64,000 nucleotides of DNA from Clostridia bacterium. GTDB taxonomy: Bacteria; Bacillota; Clostridia; TANB77; CAG-508. Made by a program: the position numbers and the translations under genes. The DNA is taken from NCBI GenBank assembly GCA_017510825.1, contig JAFWMA010000019.1, positions 57,100 through 121,099 on the forward strand, read 5' to 3'. The notes under the pieces were generated by a model. That model made no database searches. It was not told the DNA's origin and saw nothing but the letters and a program-made list of their open reading frames with translations. Shown piece after piece: positions 26,436 to 36,494 of this stretch (positions are counted from its first letter, which is position 1; every line of letters starts with the position of its first letter).

Positions 26436-27812
26436 ATGCACAAAGTTACAATAAAAGATATATTAAAAGCAACAGAGGGAGAATTAATTTGTGGAAACAT
26501 AGAAGACATATGTGAAGATTTTGAGAGAGATTCAAGGCTCATATCATACGGAAAAGTATATGTTGCTATAAAAGGAGAAAACAACGATGGTAATAACTAT
26601 GTTGAACAATCTATTAATAATGGAGCTCAAACATGTATTATTAGTTGTAATATAAACGAAAAAATAAAAGATAAAAATATTATTAATAAAATAAAAAATA
26701 ATGAGATAAATATAATTAAAGTAGAAAATACAGTAAAAGCCTTACAACAAATTGCAACATATAAAAGAGGCTTATATAGTATTCCAGTAGTTGCAGTAAC
26801 AGGGAGCGTTGGAAAAACAAGCACAAAAGATATAATAGCATCAGTGATGAGTAAAAAATATAAAACACATAAAACTCAAGGCAACTTAAATAACCATATT
26901 GGATTACCACTAACAATACTATCTTTAAAAGATGAAGAAGCATTAGTAATAGAAATGGGAATGAACCATTTAGGTGAAATAAGTAAACTTACAAACATTG
27001 CAAAACCAACATTAGCTGTAATAACGAATGTAGGAACAGCTCATATTGGAAATTTAGGCTCAAGAGAAAATATTTTAAAAGCAAAATTAGAAATACTTGA
27101 AGGACTACAAGGAGACACAGTAATAATAAATAACGATAATGATTTACTAAGTAAATGGGCAAAAACAGAAAAAGAATACAATATAATAACATACGGAATA
27201 AAAAATCAAAACAGCAATTATGTAGCTAAAAATATAAAATCGTTTGAAGATAAGAGTACATTTGAACTAAATAACGAAGAAATAACCGTACCAGTTGGGG
27301 GAGAACATTTTGTATATAACAGTCTATGTGCAATTGCAGTAGGAAAATACTTTGAAATTCCAATTGAAACAATAAAAAAAGGAATAGAAACATTTGAATT
27401 AACAAAAAGCAGAATGGAAATTATTCAATTAAAAAATGCCGCAACAGTAATAAACGATTGCTATAATGCAAATTTTGATTCAATGAAAGCAGCAATAAAA
27501 TACATTGAAAATATAAAAGATAAAAGAAAAATTACAGTGCTAGGAGATATGTTAGAATTAGGAAGTTATTCAAAAGAAATACATACAAACTTAGGAAAAG
27601 AAATAAAAAATGTAGACATACTAATAACCGTTGGAAATGAAGCAAAAAATATTGCCAAATACGCTGAAGCAAAAGAAATAATTGAACTACAAAACAATGA
27701 GGAAGTGGTAAATAAATTGAAACCAATAATATCTCCAAATGATATAATATTATTTAAAGCATCACATTCAATGAATTTTGATGAGATTATAAATAAAATA
27801 AAGGAGATGTAA
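26436..27812 (+). CDS. murF: UDP-N-acetylmuramoyl-tripeptide--D-alanyl-D-alanine ligase
   Basis: A 458-residue cytoplasmic Mur ligase that adds D-Ala-D-Ala to the UDP-MurNAc-tripeptide. It has an N-terminal UDP-binding domain (DSRLISYGKVYVAIKGEN), the ATP loop VTGSVGKTSTKD near residue 125, EMGMNHLGEI, and the C-terminal NDCYNANFDSMKAA followed by GDMLELG. The start follows GGAAAGG. Three bases separate its stop from ddl, whose product makes the dipeptide MurF consumes, so the two form an operon. Confidence 0.95.
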   Translation: MHKVTIKDILKATEGELICGNIEDICEDFERDSRLISYGKVYVAIKGENNDGNNYVEQSINNGAQTCIISCNINEKIKDKNIINKIKNNEINIIKVENTVKALQQIATYKRGLYSIPVVAVTGSVGKTSTKDIIASVMSKKYKTHKTQGNLNNHIGLPLTILSLKDEEALVIEMGMNHLGEISKLTNIAKPTLAVITNVGTAHIGNLGSRENILKAKLEILEGLQGDTVIINNDNDLLSKWAKTEKEYNIITYGIKNQNSNYVAKNIKSFEDKSTFELNNEEITVPVGGEHFVYNSLCAIAVGKYFEIPIETIKKGIETFELTKSRMEIIQLKNAATVINDCYNANFDSMKAAIKYIENIKDKRKITVLGDMLELGSYSKEIHTNLGKEIKNVDILITVGNEAKNIAKYAEAKEIIELQNNEEVVNKLKPIISPNDIILFKASHSMNFDEIINKIKEM

Positions 27813-27815
27813 AAC

Positions 27816-28841
27816 ATGAATGAAAAAAAGAGAGTTTGTGTAATATATGGGGGAATGTCAACTGAACATGATGTTTCGATAATTTCAGGAAAAAATGTAA
27901 TAGACAATTTAGATAAAGAAAAATTTAATGTTTCATCTATAGTGATTGATAAAAATGGAAATTGGTTAGAAGAAGGTAAAAAGACAATAAAAAATATAAA
28001 AGAGCATTTGAAAAAAAATGATATTGTTTTTCCTGTTTTACACGGAAAATACGGAGAAGATGGAACGATACAAGGAATGCTAGACTTGCTAAAAATCCCA
28101 TATGTTGGATGTGGAGTTTTAGCGTCAAGCATTTCAATGGATAAAGTATATACAAAAAGAATATTTGAAAAAGCAAACATACAACAAGCTAAATACATAT
28201 TTATAAAAAATGGGAATATATACGTAGATGCTAACTTAGACGAGATTGAATTAAACAACAGTGAAATAGCGGAACTTGTAGAAAAAGAATTAGGATATCC
28301 AGTGTTTGTCAAACCATCAAACTCAGGATCATCAGTAGGAATTAGTAAAGCGACAAACAACCAAAACCTAATAAAAGCTATAGAACAAGCTAAAAATTAT
28401 GACAACAAAATATTAATTGAAAAAGGAATACAAGGAAAAGAAGTTGAATGTGCAGTATTAGGTAATGACAAAGAAGTCAGAGCATCAACAGTTGGAGAAA
28501 TCATTCCAGCAGAAGATTTTTATTCATATGATGCAAAATATAACAACTCCAAATCTATCGTAAAAATTCCTGCAGACATATCAGAAAATAAAATGAATGA
28601 AATCAAAAGAACTGCAATAAAAGCATTTAAAGCAGTAGATGGAAAAGGATTATCTAGAGTTGACTTTTTCATAGAAGACAAAACAAATAATGTAATAATA
28701 AACGAAATCAATACAATGCCAGGGTTCACTGAAATAAGTATGTATCCAAAACTATGGAAATACGAAGGATTAAGTTACAGTGAATTACTAACAAAACTAA
28801 TTGAACTGACATATAATAAAGCTATTTGGAATGAAAATTAA
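27816..28841 (+). CDS. ddl: D-alanine--D-alanine ligase
   Basis: A 341-residue ATP-grasp enzyme that joins two D-Ala for peptidoglycan. It has RVCVIYGGMSTEHDVSIISG at the N-terminus, LHGKYGEDGTIQGMLDLLKIPYVG, YPVFVKPSNSGSSVGISKA, and the metal-binding INEINTMPGFTEISMYPKL at the C-terminus. The start follows AAGGAGATG. It is the second gene of the murF-ddl operon and is closed by a strong terminator. Confidence 0.96.
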   Translation: MNEKKRVCVIYGGMSTEHDVSIISGKNVIDNLDKEKFNVSSIVIDKNGNWLEEGKKTIKNIKEHLKKNDIVFPVLHGKYGEDGTIQGMLDLLKIPYVGCGVLASSISMDKVYTKRIFEKANIQQAKYIFIKNGNIYVDANLDEIELNNSEIAELVEKELGYPVFVKPSNSGSSVGISKATNNQNLIKAIEQAKNYDNKILIEKGIQGKEVECAVLGNDKEVRASTVGEIIPAEDFYSYDAKYNNSKSIVKIPADISENKMNEIKRTAIKAFKAVDGKGLSRVDFFIEDKTNNVIINEINTMPGFTEISMYPKLWKYEGLSYSELLTKLIELTYNKAIWNEN

Positions 28842-28860
28842 GAAAAAAGTTATAAAGACT

Positions 28861-28899
28861 AAAAAAATCTCAGTTATATTTCGAAACTGAGATTTTTTT
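28861..28899 (+). terminator. murF-ddl operon terminator
   Basis: AAAAAAATCTCAGTT and AACTGAGATTTTTTT form a 15-bp stem, ending in a T-run. Confidence 0.88.
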
Positions 28900-29017
28900 G
28901 ACTCAACTTTTCACTCAAATTAATTTATTTTTACTCTATTTATTGATTAATAATCGAAAATAATGTATAATAAAAATTAGTACAAAAAAATGACAAAGAA
29001 AGGACATTAAACCCTAA

Positions 29018-29884
29018 ATGATTTTTAAAGATTACTACAAAATATTAGGGTTTGATACGAATAAAGTATCAATAAATGATATAAAAAATGCTTACAGAGA
29101 AAAAGCAAAAAAATATCACCCTGATAGAAATGTAGAAAATACTGATACAGAAGAAATTTTTAAGGATATAAATGAAGCATATAGAACATTGTCAAATGAA
29201 AAATTAAGAAGAAAATACGATTTTAAATGGTATAGATTTGTTGGAATGAAAAAAAAGAAAAAAAACAAGCCAAAACAAAAAAGAACCATAAAGCAAATGT
29301 TAACAGAAATATTTTTTGGAGGGATTAATAGGAACAAGCAACAAAAAGAAGAAAAGAAACCACAATATGGAGATAATATAATAACTAGAATTACCATAAC
29401 AATTGAACAAGCTTTTTTTGGAACAAATAAACAACTCAAACTAAGAACTGTTAAAGGTAGAGAAAGTTCATTTACAATAAAAATCCCCGCAGGAATACAA
29501 AATAACGATAGGCTTAGAATAATAGGTCAAGGAAGACAGGGAAAAAATGGAGGAAAAAACGGAGATTTATTTGTTTATGTAAACATAGCAAATAATAAAA
29601 GACTAAAAATAGAAGGAATAAATCTTATATATGAGTTACCACTTCAAGTATGGGAAGCAGCATTAGGAACTAAAAAAACAATAAAGATATTAAACGAAAA
29701 AATTCAAATAGTAATTCCGACATTAACAAGCAGTGGAAGAATACTAGTAATAAAAGGAAAAGGATATAAAGATGGAAGAGGAGGTAGAGGAGATTTACAT
29801 ATTATTACAAAAATCGTTCTACCACAAAAATTAAGTAAAAAACAAAATGAAATATACCAAGAATTAAAAAAAGTTGCATTATAA
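29018..29884 (+). CDS. DnaJ/CbpA-type co-chaperone without zinc domain
   Basis: A 288-residue J-protein that should stimulate DnaK ATPase. The J domain (residues ~1-68) has the HPD tripeptide in KKYHPDRN; a Lys-rich linker follows (KKKKKNKPKQKR), then the client-binding C-terminal domains (TITIEQAFFGTNKQLKL, IPAGIQNNDRLRIIGQG, LPLQVWEAALGTKKTI). The Cys-rich zinc module of classical DnaJ is absent, as in CbpA or DnaJ-type C proteins. The spacing between the purine site and the ATG is longer than usual. It is not next to dnaK. Confidence 0.9.
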   Translation: MIFKDYYKILGFDTNKVSINDIKNAYREKAKKYHPDRNVENTDTEEIFKDINEAYRTLSNEKLRRKYDFKWYRFVGMKKKKKNKPKQKRTIKQMLTEIFFGGINRNKQQKEEKKPQYGDNIITRITITIEQAFFGTNKQLKLRTVKGRESSFTIKIPAGIQNNDRLRIIGQGRQGKNGGKNGDLFVYVNIANNKRLKIEGINLIYELPLQVWEAALGTKKTIKILNEKIQIVIPTLTSSGRILVIKGKGYKDGRGGRGDLHIITKIVLPQKLSKKQNEIYQELKKVAL

Positions 29885-29909
29885 TCAATACGAAAGTTAC
29901 ATAAAATTA

Positions 29910-29938
29910 TTGACATAATTATTGTAAAATGATATAAT
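29910..29938 (+). promoter_or_regulatory. Consensus sigma-A promoter of the coupling-protein operon
   Basis: Perfect TTGACA (29910-29915) and TATAAT (29933-29938) separated by 17 bases. A small hairpin (GAGGT-tacaa-AACCTC) lies in the leader before the ribosome binding site. Confidence 0.85.
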
Positions 29939-30001
29939 TAAAGAAGTTTACAAAGGAAAATTGTATAGAGGTTACAAAACCTCAGAAAGGGATGAGAAAA
30001 A

Positions 30002-30535
30002 ATGGCAGATGAGTTTAATGGAAAATATTTTAGTATAACTGACCCACAGGGTGTAAATACTGTAATATATAGGATAAACAAAACTGCGAGGGAATATCAA
30101 AATCAGTATCCAAAATATACTGTAGAAAGGCTGGTTTCAACTGAAGCAATAAATGGAAATGCGAGACAAAAAACATTTTATGTTGATTATCCAGAACCAA
30201 CAGGAGAAGACCTTGTAATACTGTCATTTGGCAACGACAAAGTTGTTGTAAATATGGGAAAGCTCAAAGACGATAAAGTAAAAATATCAAAACTGCCCAT
30301 CCCAGTTGAATTCAACACTTTATATTCAGAACAATCAACAGAATATAAAGATTTTAAATACACACCAAACTTAAAGAGACCAATAACAATTATTGACCCA
30401 GAAACAGCAGAAGAAGTAAAGCCAATGCTTTATCTAGATCAAAATACCAATGAAGTCAAAGGTAAATGTAAGTTGAAACCTTACAAATCATACTTTGCCT
30501 TTGAAATTAAAGATAAGGATTCAAAAAATAATTAA
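30002..30535 (+). CDS. Hypothetical protein, first gene of the coupling-protein operon
   Basis: A 177-residue soluble protein, acidic to neutral, with no membrane segment or recognisable motif. The composition suggests mostly beta structure (VIYRINKTAREYQNQYPKYTVERL, KTFYVDYPEPTGEDLVILSFGNDKVVVNMG) with a possible small repeated-strand domain. It begins MADEFNGKYFSITDPQ after GAAAGGGATGAG and is followed 14 bases later by the next operon gene. Its link to DNA transfer is by position only. Confidence 0.6.
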   Translation: MADEFNGKYFSITDPQGVNTVIYRINKTAREYQNQYPKYTVERLVSTEAINGNARQKTFYVDYPEPTGEDLVILSFGNDKVVVNMGKLKDDKVKISKLPIPVEFNTLYSEQSTEYKDFKYTPNLKRPITIIDPETAEEVKPMLYLDQNTNEVKGKCKLKPYKSYFAFEIKDKDSKNN

Positions 30536-30549
30536 GGAGGATTTGACTC

Positions 30550-30864
30550 TTGGAAACAGAAAATAAAATTAATTGTAATTGCCTAGATGTTGTTTATGAT
30601 GAAAGAAATAAAACATTAAAAAATGGGAAATATGCCACAATAGATAACACAGAAAAAGGAGATAATATTTTTATTCCCGTTGGTAACTTTGATGTTAAAA
30701 ACAACAAATTGCCAGAGTATGCCAACAAACAAATGGAAGCAAACAGAAACTCCAGACCAACAGCATTAGCACAAAGGGTAGTAAGAGAAGATGCACAACA
30801 AAGAAGACAACAAATTTCAAGTCAAACACAACAAACTACAAAGGTCGGAGACGTTGACAAATAA
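30550..30864 (+). CDS. Small hypothetical protein with Gln-rich tail
   Basis: A 104-residue protein with a TTG start ten bases after AAGGAGG. The N-terminal ~60 residues include CNCLDVVYDERNKTLKNGKYATID and a beta-like IFIPVGNFDV; the tail is rich in Gln, Arg and Thr (QQRRQQISSQTQQTT) and probably disordered. No family recognised. It sits between the operon's first gene and the VirD4-like ATPase (23 bases upstream). Confidence 0.55.
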   Translation: METENKINCNCLDVVYDERNKTLKNGKYATIDNTEKGDNIFIPVGNFDVKNNKLPEYANKQMEANRNSRPTALAQRVVREDAQQRRQQISSQTQQTTKVGDVDK

Positions 30865-30887
30865 AAACCAACGAGAAGGTGTAAATT

Positions 30888-33101
30888 ATGAGTGATGATA
30901 ATTTTATAACAAAACTTAAAAAGAAAAAAGTACCGATAATAGTAGCTACAGTAATATGGCTTTTTGGTGAAATATTTTTAATAGCACCAATAGCATATTC
31001 TTTACAAGCTAGCACTATTAACGGTTCTTTTAACTTTGAAATTTTTTTAGAACAAGTTATAACAACTATAGCAAGTTTAAATGGATTTATTAAAGTACTA
31101 GAAATAGGAGCAATTGGAAAATTTTTCTTTTCAACAATTATTTTTACAATATTTTACTCAATTTGTGTAGGAATAGGAATGTGGAAATCAAGAAAAAGAG
31201 GAGAATATGATTCCATAGAACATGGATCAAGTGACTGGAGTCAAGCAGGAGAACAATATAGAGTTTTAAGCAAAAATTCAGGTTTGATATTAGCAGAAGA
31301 TAACTACTTACCACTAAATAAACTTGGAAACATAAATGTTCTAATTGTCGGTGGTTCAGGTTCTGGTAAATCAGCTTCATACAGTATCCCAAATGCACAT
31401 CTAGGATTAGGTTCATATATATTTACAGATCCAAAGGGAGAAATATATGATGCTACAGCAGGATACCTTAGAGAACAAGGATATGATATTAAGCTATTAA
31501 ACTTGGTTAACCCAGAAAGTAGTGATAGCTATAATCCAATATTCCACGTACAATCGCAACTAGATGTTGATATAATTGCAAGTACAATAGTAAAAGGACA
31601 AAAAGCAGAAGGTTCAACGGCAGACCCATATTGGGATAATATGTCAGAATTATTGTTAAAAGCGTTAATATACTACTTATTAGCAACAAGACCACCAGAA
31701 GAACAGAACTTAGCAAGCTGTGCAGAATTAGTAAGAGCGGCAAACAATAATGGAGACTCAAACCTACTATCTGACCTAATTAATAAATTACCATACGATC
31801 ATCCTGCAAGAATGAACTTTAAGTCAGTAGAACTTGCTTCAGAAAAGACATACAGTTCAATTTTAAGTTCTTTGCAATCATCTCTAGGTAAATTTGATTC
31901 AAAGGAAATTGCAGATGTCACATCAACAAACACAATAGATTTTGAAGATTTAGTAACGAAGAAAACTGCACTATATGTTGTATCATCAGATACACATACG
32001 GCATATGACTTTTTACTAACAATATTCTTTTCACAAATGATTCAACAGCTATATGATTTTGCAGATAAAAATGGAGGAAGATTACCAGTACCAGCATTCT
32101 TCATATTAGATGAGTTTGCAAACATAGGGCAAATACCTGATTTTGACAAAAAGATTTCTACAAGTAGAAGTAGAGGAATATCTTTTAGCGTTATATTACA
32201 AAACTTAGATCAACTTAAAGGAATATACGAGAAATCATATGAAACCATTATTGGTAACTGTGACACCCATGTGTTTTTAGGAAGTAATTCATATGAAACA
32301 GTAGAATACTTTTCTAAAGAACTTGGAGAGAAAACAATATCTCACTATAGTAAAAGCACCAATAGAGATAACCATGCAGTAAGGCAAGGATTCAGTGAAT
32401 CTGATCAAATCATGGCTAGAGCATTAATGACACCAGACGAATTAAGAAGAATGGATAACAATGACTGTATTATATTTGAAAAAGGATTAAAACCAATAAA
32501 AGCAAAAAAATATTGGTGGTTTAAAAAGAACAATGTTGTTAAAGACTTAAATAATGCACGAATTAGCCACAATGATTATAAAGTTCAAAACAGAGGGGAA
32601 TGGAGAAAATTCAATCCCTATAATCCATACCAAGAACCAAAAGAAGATACCAGCAAAGAATTAGACATAACTCCACTAGATGATCTATTTAGTGAGATAG
32701 ACACAACTTCAAATGATATAAATAACACGCAAAATAAACAAGTATACAACAATAACGAAAACAACACTCAAATACAAGGAAATAATGGAGGAATGCACCA
32801 ACAAAAACAAAATAATAAATCAAGGATCACTCCAATAAATCATATGGAACAACGACAAAATAACAATATAAAGACAGGACAACAAACAAATCCAGTAAAC
32901 AATGTTCAACCAATAAATACAATTAATAACATACATAATAACACAAACAATTCAAATAGTGTACAAAATAATAACCCAAATAATAACACAGAAACCCAAA
33001 GGACAATACCACAACCTATAGAAAATCACATAGATGAAATAGATATAGAAAAAGAATTAGAAGCAAAATTTGATGAATTATTTGGAACACTTGGAGGATA
33101 A
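30888..33101 (+). CDS. VirD4/TraG-type coupling protein (T4CP)
   Basis: A 737-residue membrane ATPase that normally brings relaxosomes to a type IV secretion channel. Two membrane segments (~15-40 and ~80-105) precede the ATPase domain: Walker A in IVGGSGSGKSASYSIPN (~residue 155), TDPKGEIYD, Walker B in FFILDEFANIG, and the coupling-protein block RSRGISFSVILQNLDQLKGIYE. Residues ~590-715 form an Asn/Gln-rich low-complexity tail followed by an acidic end. No VirB4, relaxase or other transfer genes are adjacent, so it is an orphan; it could serve mobilizable elements such as the one at 14.6-24.7 kb (inference). Confidence 0.88.
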   Translation: MSDDNFITKLKKKKVPIIVATVIWLFGEIFLIAPIAYSLQASTINGSFNFEIFLEQVITTIASLNGFIKVLEIGAIGKFFFSTIIFTIFYSICVGIGMWKSRKRGEYDSIEHGSSDWSQAGEQYRVLSKNSGLILAEDNYLPLNKLGNINVLIVGGSGSGKSASYSIPNAHLGLGSYIFTDPKGEIYDATAGYLREQGYDIKLLNLVNPESSDSYNPIFHVQSQLDVDIIASTIVKGQKAEGSTADPYWDNMSELLLKALIYYLLATRPPEEQNLASCAELVRAANNNGDSNLLSDLINKLPYDHPARMNFKSVELASEKTYSSILSSLQSSLGKFDSKEIADVTSTNTIDFEDLVTKKTALYVVSSDTHTAYDFLLTIFFSQMIQQLYDFADKNGGRLPVPAFFILDEFANIGQIPDFDKKISTSRSRGISFSVILQNLDQLKGIYEKSYETIIGNCDTHVFLGSNSYETVEYFSKELGEKTISHYSKSTNRDNHAVRQGFSESDQIMARALMTPDELRRMDNNDCIIFEKGLKPIKAKKYWWFKKNNVVKDLNNARISHNDYKVQNRGEWRKFNPYNPYQEPKEDTSKELDITPLDDLFSEIDTTSNDINNTQNKQVYNNNENNTQIQGNNGGMHQQKQNNKSRITPINHMEQRQNNNIKTGQQTNPVNNVQPINTINNIHNNTNNSNSVQNNNPNNNTETQRTIPQPIENHIDEIDIEKELEAKFDELFGTLGG

Positions 33102-33104
33102 AAC

Positions 33105-33143
33105 AAAATCTGCCAATAGGGACATCCCTTTTTGGCAGATTTT
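33105..33143 (+). terminator. Terminator of the coupling-protein operon
   Basis: AAAATCTGCCAA and TTGGCAGATTTT pair, with an inner AGGGA/TCCCT extension. Confidence 0.85.
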
Positions 33144-33168
33144 AATGTAAAAAGATCGAACTAACTAG

Positions 33169-33204
33169 GTTACTATTTAGGACTTTTAGCCGTGAATAGT
33201 AACC
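33169..33204. repeat. Inverted repeat upstream of prfA
   Basis: GGTTACTATT (33169-33178) and AATAGTAACC (33195-33204) form a 10-bp stem with a 16-base loop, flanked by CTAACTA on both sides. It may be an operator or leader hairpin for prfA. Confidence 0.5.
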
Positions 33205-33300
33205 TAACTAGAAAAATAAGAGAAGTTATTAGCAACCTTCCCTTGAATTACCAAGTAAAATATAGTATAATAGAAATGCTATAAATAAAGGAGAGTAAAC

Positions 33301-34359
33301 ATGTTTGACAATTTAGATGAATTAGAAAAAAAGTATATTGAGCTAACTAAAAATATTAGCGATCCTAAAGTAATTGCAAATCAGGACGAGTGGCGCAAAA
33401 TGATGAAAGAACAATCAGATTTAGAACCAATTATAATGAAATATAGAGAATATAAAAAATATCAAGATCAACTAGAAGAATCAAAAGAGCTTCTAAAAGA
33501 TCCCGAAATGAAAGAATTAGCCGAACAAGAAATGCTAGAGGCAAAAGACATCCTTCCAAAAATAGAAGAGGAACTAAAAATTCTTCTAATTCCTAAGGAT
33601 CCTGATGATGATAAAAATGTTATTTGCGAAATTAGAGCAGGTGCAGGTGGAGAAGAAGCAGCATTATTTGCAGGAACACTATTTAGAATGTACTCAATGT
33701 ACTGTGATATGAAACATTGGAATTTAGAAGTTCTTAACGAAAATGCAACAGGCTTAGGTGGGTACAAAGAAATATCATTCATGATAAAAGGAAAAGGAGC
33801 ATATAGTAGACTTAAATACGAGAGTGGAGTACACAGAGTACAAAGAGTACCAGAAACAGAATCAAGTGGAAGAATTCATACATCAACAGCTTCAGTATCA
33901 GTTTTACCAGAAGTCGATGATGTGGAAATAAATATAAATCCAGCGGACGTTAAAATGGAAGTATTTAGAGCATCTGGAGCAGGAGGGCAACATATTAATA
34001 AAACATCATCAGCAGTAAGACTAATCCATGCTCCAACAGGAATTGTAGTAGAATGTCAAACTGAAAGATCACAATTTCAAAACAGAGACTATGCAATGAA
34101 ATTACTTAAATCTAGATTGTATGAAAAAGAGAAACAAGAAAGAGATAGCCAAATAGATAGCGAGAGAAGAAGTCAAATTGGAAATGCAGACAGAAGTGAA
34201 AAAATAAGAACATATAACTATCCACAAGGAAGAATAACAGATCATAGAATTGGAATGAGTATATTTCAAATGGAAAACTTCTTAAATGGAAACATAGATG
34301 AAATGATTGATAATCTAACTGCAGCAGATACAGCGGAAAAGCTAAAGAGAAATGAATAA
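33301..34359 (+). CDS. prfA: Peptide chain release factor 1
   Basis: A 352-residue release factor that terminates translation at UAA and UAG. It has the GGQ tripeptide in [17 protein letters not shown] and the codon-recognition region around [23 protein letters not shown] at that place corresponds to the PxT anticodon motif of RF1. The start follows AAAGGAGAG. The length is normal and its own terminator follows. Confidence 0.96.
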   Translation: MFDNLDELEKKYIELTKNISDPKVIANQDEWRKMMKEQSDLEPIIMKYREYKKYQDQLEESKELLKDPEMKELAEQEMLEAKDILPKIEEELKILLIPKDPDDDKNVICEIRAGAGGEEAALFAGTLFRMYSMYCDMKHWNLEVLNENATGLGGYKEISFMIKGKGAYSRLKYESGVHRVQRVPETESSGRIHTSTASVSVLPEVDDVEININPADVKMEVFRASGAGGQHINKTSSAVRLIHAPTGIVVECQTERSQFQNRDYAMKLLKSRLYEKEKQERDSQIDSERRSQIGNADRSEKIRTYNYPQGRITDHRIGMSIFQMENFLNGNIDEMIDNLTAADTAEKLKRNE

Positions 34360-34370
34360 TATTTAATAAA

Positions 34371-34408
34371 AAACTGATTACTATATAAAAACTAGTAATC
34401 AGTTTTTT
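34371..34408 (+). terminator. prfA terminator
   Basis: AACTGATTACTA pairs with TAGTAATCAGTT, followed by a T-run. Confidence 0.85.
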
Positions 34409-34456
34409 ACATTAACAAACTTTACTAACACAATTAACTAAAGATAAATATTATAA

Positions 34457-35307
34457 AAAAACAAATATAAAAATAAAAAAATTGCTAATTCAAGTATAGA
34501 AGACGATAACATTAATTTTATTGCGAATATAAACGGATTTCAAAAAACAGAAATAGAAATAACAAAACAAGGAACATTAAATATAGAACTCGGAATAAAA
34601 AAAGAAGGATATTTAAAAAAAAAATAGAAATAAACCTAAAAGGACAAAACTATCAATTTCAAAATATAAAAGCAGAAGAAGAAAAAATACTAGAAATACC
34701 TGTAAAAACAAGTCAAATAATATCAAATAATGTTAATAATAAAGACTTTACTAAACTTACAACACTGTTCAACATAAAAGCAGATATTTTGCCAAATGGA
34801 TTGGAGAAAACTTTTACAGTAAACAATACAGAAGGGACATTAAATTTAAAACTAGCTTCTAACCTGGATAATAACTCAGTATCAGGAGATATAAACAAAG
34901 ATTATATAAATAGACAATATGTAGAAGAACTATATACATATAACACAATACTAACATCAAATAAACTATCAAAAGATTTAGTACCAATGATAAATGAAGA
35001 AGGAGAATCAACAATAGGAGATTTAAAATTAACACTATCAACAGAAATAACATCAAGCAGTGATCAAAACAAACTAGTCCATAACAATATGGCAGAAATA
35101 ATAGAAATAAAAAATAGCCAAGGAAGAAGATGTAGATATTCAATAGTGGGAAACGAAGAAATGGCAGATCAAAACTTAGGAGACAATGCAGCTCAAACAA
35201 CAAGGTCTCCAATGGACAGAATAAAACCATTAGAAATAGATGCAGACAGTGCACAAAAAGTATTAATAATGCCACCTACAGGAACAAAAAGAAAACTATC
35301 TAAATGA
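34457..35307 (+). pseudogene. Remnant of a large cell-surface protein
   Basis: Two frames together read like the C-terminal part of a repetitive surface protein of Clostridia. The upstream part (NSSIEDDNINFIANINGFQKTEIEITKQG...) ends at an A10 run (~34611-34620) that shifts the frame; the downstream part continues KIEINLKGQNYQFQNIKAEEEKILEIPVKTSQ to an end of the DSAQKVLIMPPTG type. There is no start codon, signal peptide or ribosome binding site, and the terminal membrane anchor is missing. The break is a poly-A slip, not a CGG site. Confidence 0.6.
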
Positions 35308-35345
35308 AAAAATACTAGAACACATTGACATTAAAACCAATAGCT

Positions 35346-35380
35346 AAAAGATACAGAATAATAAACTGTATCTTTTTTTT
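35346..35380 (+). terminator. Terminator downstream of the surface-protein remnant
   Basis: AAAAGATACAG and CTGTATCTTTT pair around a nine-base loop, followed by T residues. Confidence 0.85.
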
Positions 35381-35447
35381 TATAAATGTAGTATAATAAA
35401 AAACAAAAAGGTAATGAACTAACATATTCATTACACAAGGAGGAAAA

Positions 35448-36200
35448 ATGAGTATCGTAAACGCTTATGACGAAAGTAAAGAAATAGTAAAACCAGAACT
35501 ATTTACAAAAGGCATGAGAAGATTACCAGAAACTGCAATAGTATGTTTTAAACAAGAATTAATTGATTATGTAAAAAGTAATAGTGAATTTGAAGAATAT
35601 AGTGACATGCTAGTAGTTGGGGATAAAATAACATTTTACAAAGCAAACATAGGAGAGAAAGAAGTAATAATATACAGAACAATAATGGGAGCTCCAACGA
35701 CAATAGCAATGATGGAAGAAATACATTCGAGAGGAGTAAATAAATTCATATTTTTTGGTTCTTGTGGACAATTAACAAACAACTTAAAAAAAGGAGCACT
35801 AATAATTCCAACAGAAGCATATAGAGATGAAGGAACAAGCTATCACTACATGCCAGTATCAGATTTTATAGAAGTTCCAACCGCAAAAAAACTTGCTGAA
35901 ATATTCGAAAAAAATAAAATTAATTACCAATTTACAAGAACATGGACGACCGATGCGCTATATAGAGAAACAGCAGAAAAGGCGATAGATAGAGCTAAAT
36001 TAGGATGTGATGTTGTGGATATGGAATGCTCAGCAATAATGGCTATGGCTAAATTTAGAAATTTAGAAGCATACCAATTCTTATATACTGAAGATAGTTT
36101 AACAGAGGATGAATGGGATGTAAAAACATTAGCAGATGATAAAACATATTTCCTAAAAAAATGCTTGGAAATAGCGTTAAAAATTGCAAAAGAAATATAG
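35448..36200 (+). CDS. Nucleoside phosphorylase (PNP/UDP family)
   Basis: A 250-residue enzyme that cleaves the glycosidic bond of a nucleoside with phosphate in nucleoside salvage. Visible are RTIMGAPTTIAMMEEIHSRG, FFGSCGQLTNNLKKGALIIP (phosphate/ribose binding) and the base-pocket/ribose segment VVDMECSAIMAMAKF. Whether it prefers uridine or purine nucleosides is not clear. The start follows AAGGAGG. Monocistronic. Confidence 0.85.
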   Translation: MSIVNAYDESKEIVKPELFTKGMRRLPETAIVCFKQELIDYVKSNSEFEEYSDMLVVGDKITFYKANIGEKEVIIYRTIMGAPTTIAMMEEIHSRGVNKFIFFGSCGQLTNNLKKGALIIPTEAYRDEGTSYHYMPVSDFIEVPTAKKLAEIFEKNKINYQFTRTWTTDALYRETAEKAIDRAKLGCDVVDMECSAIMAMAKFRNLEAYQFLYTEDSLTEDEWDVKTLADDKTYFLKKCLEIALKIAKEI

Positions 36201-36325
36201 AGAAGATGAGATTTTGAAAGAGTTCCCAAATGTTCATGAATACGCACTTAAAACTAAAAAAAATCAATTTTTAGTTGCACAAATAATTAATTACTAGCAC
36301 ATAATGGAAAATAAAGAGGAAAAAG

Positions 36326-36376
36326 TTGAAGTAAACATAATTATATGGTATAATAGAAATAGATATTTTTATATCT
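36326..36376 (+). promoter_or_regulatory. Promoter with 5' hairpin of the L,D-transpeptidase gene
   Basis: TTGAAG (36326-36331) and TATAAT (36349-36354) with a 17-base spacer. AGATAT-tttt-ATATCT (36361-36376) begins at the predicted transcript start. A ~120-base leader without an obvious riboswitch separates it from the start codon. Confidence 0.65.
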
Positions 36377-36494
36377 GAGTACATTGAATGAAACCGATGA
36401 AGGGAGATGCAATTTATCAGTAGTAAGATAAAAACAACTAGAGAGAGGAGAATAGTCAATATTTTTGCAAACAAGCAATACGAAAGGGAAGACA

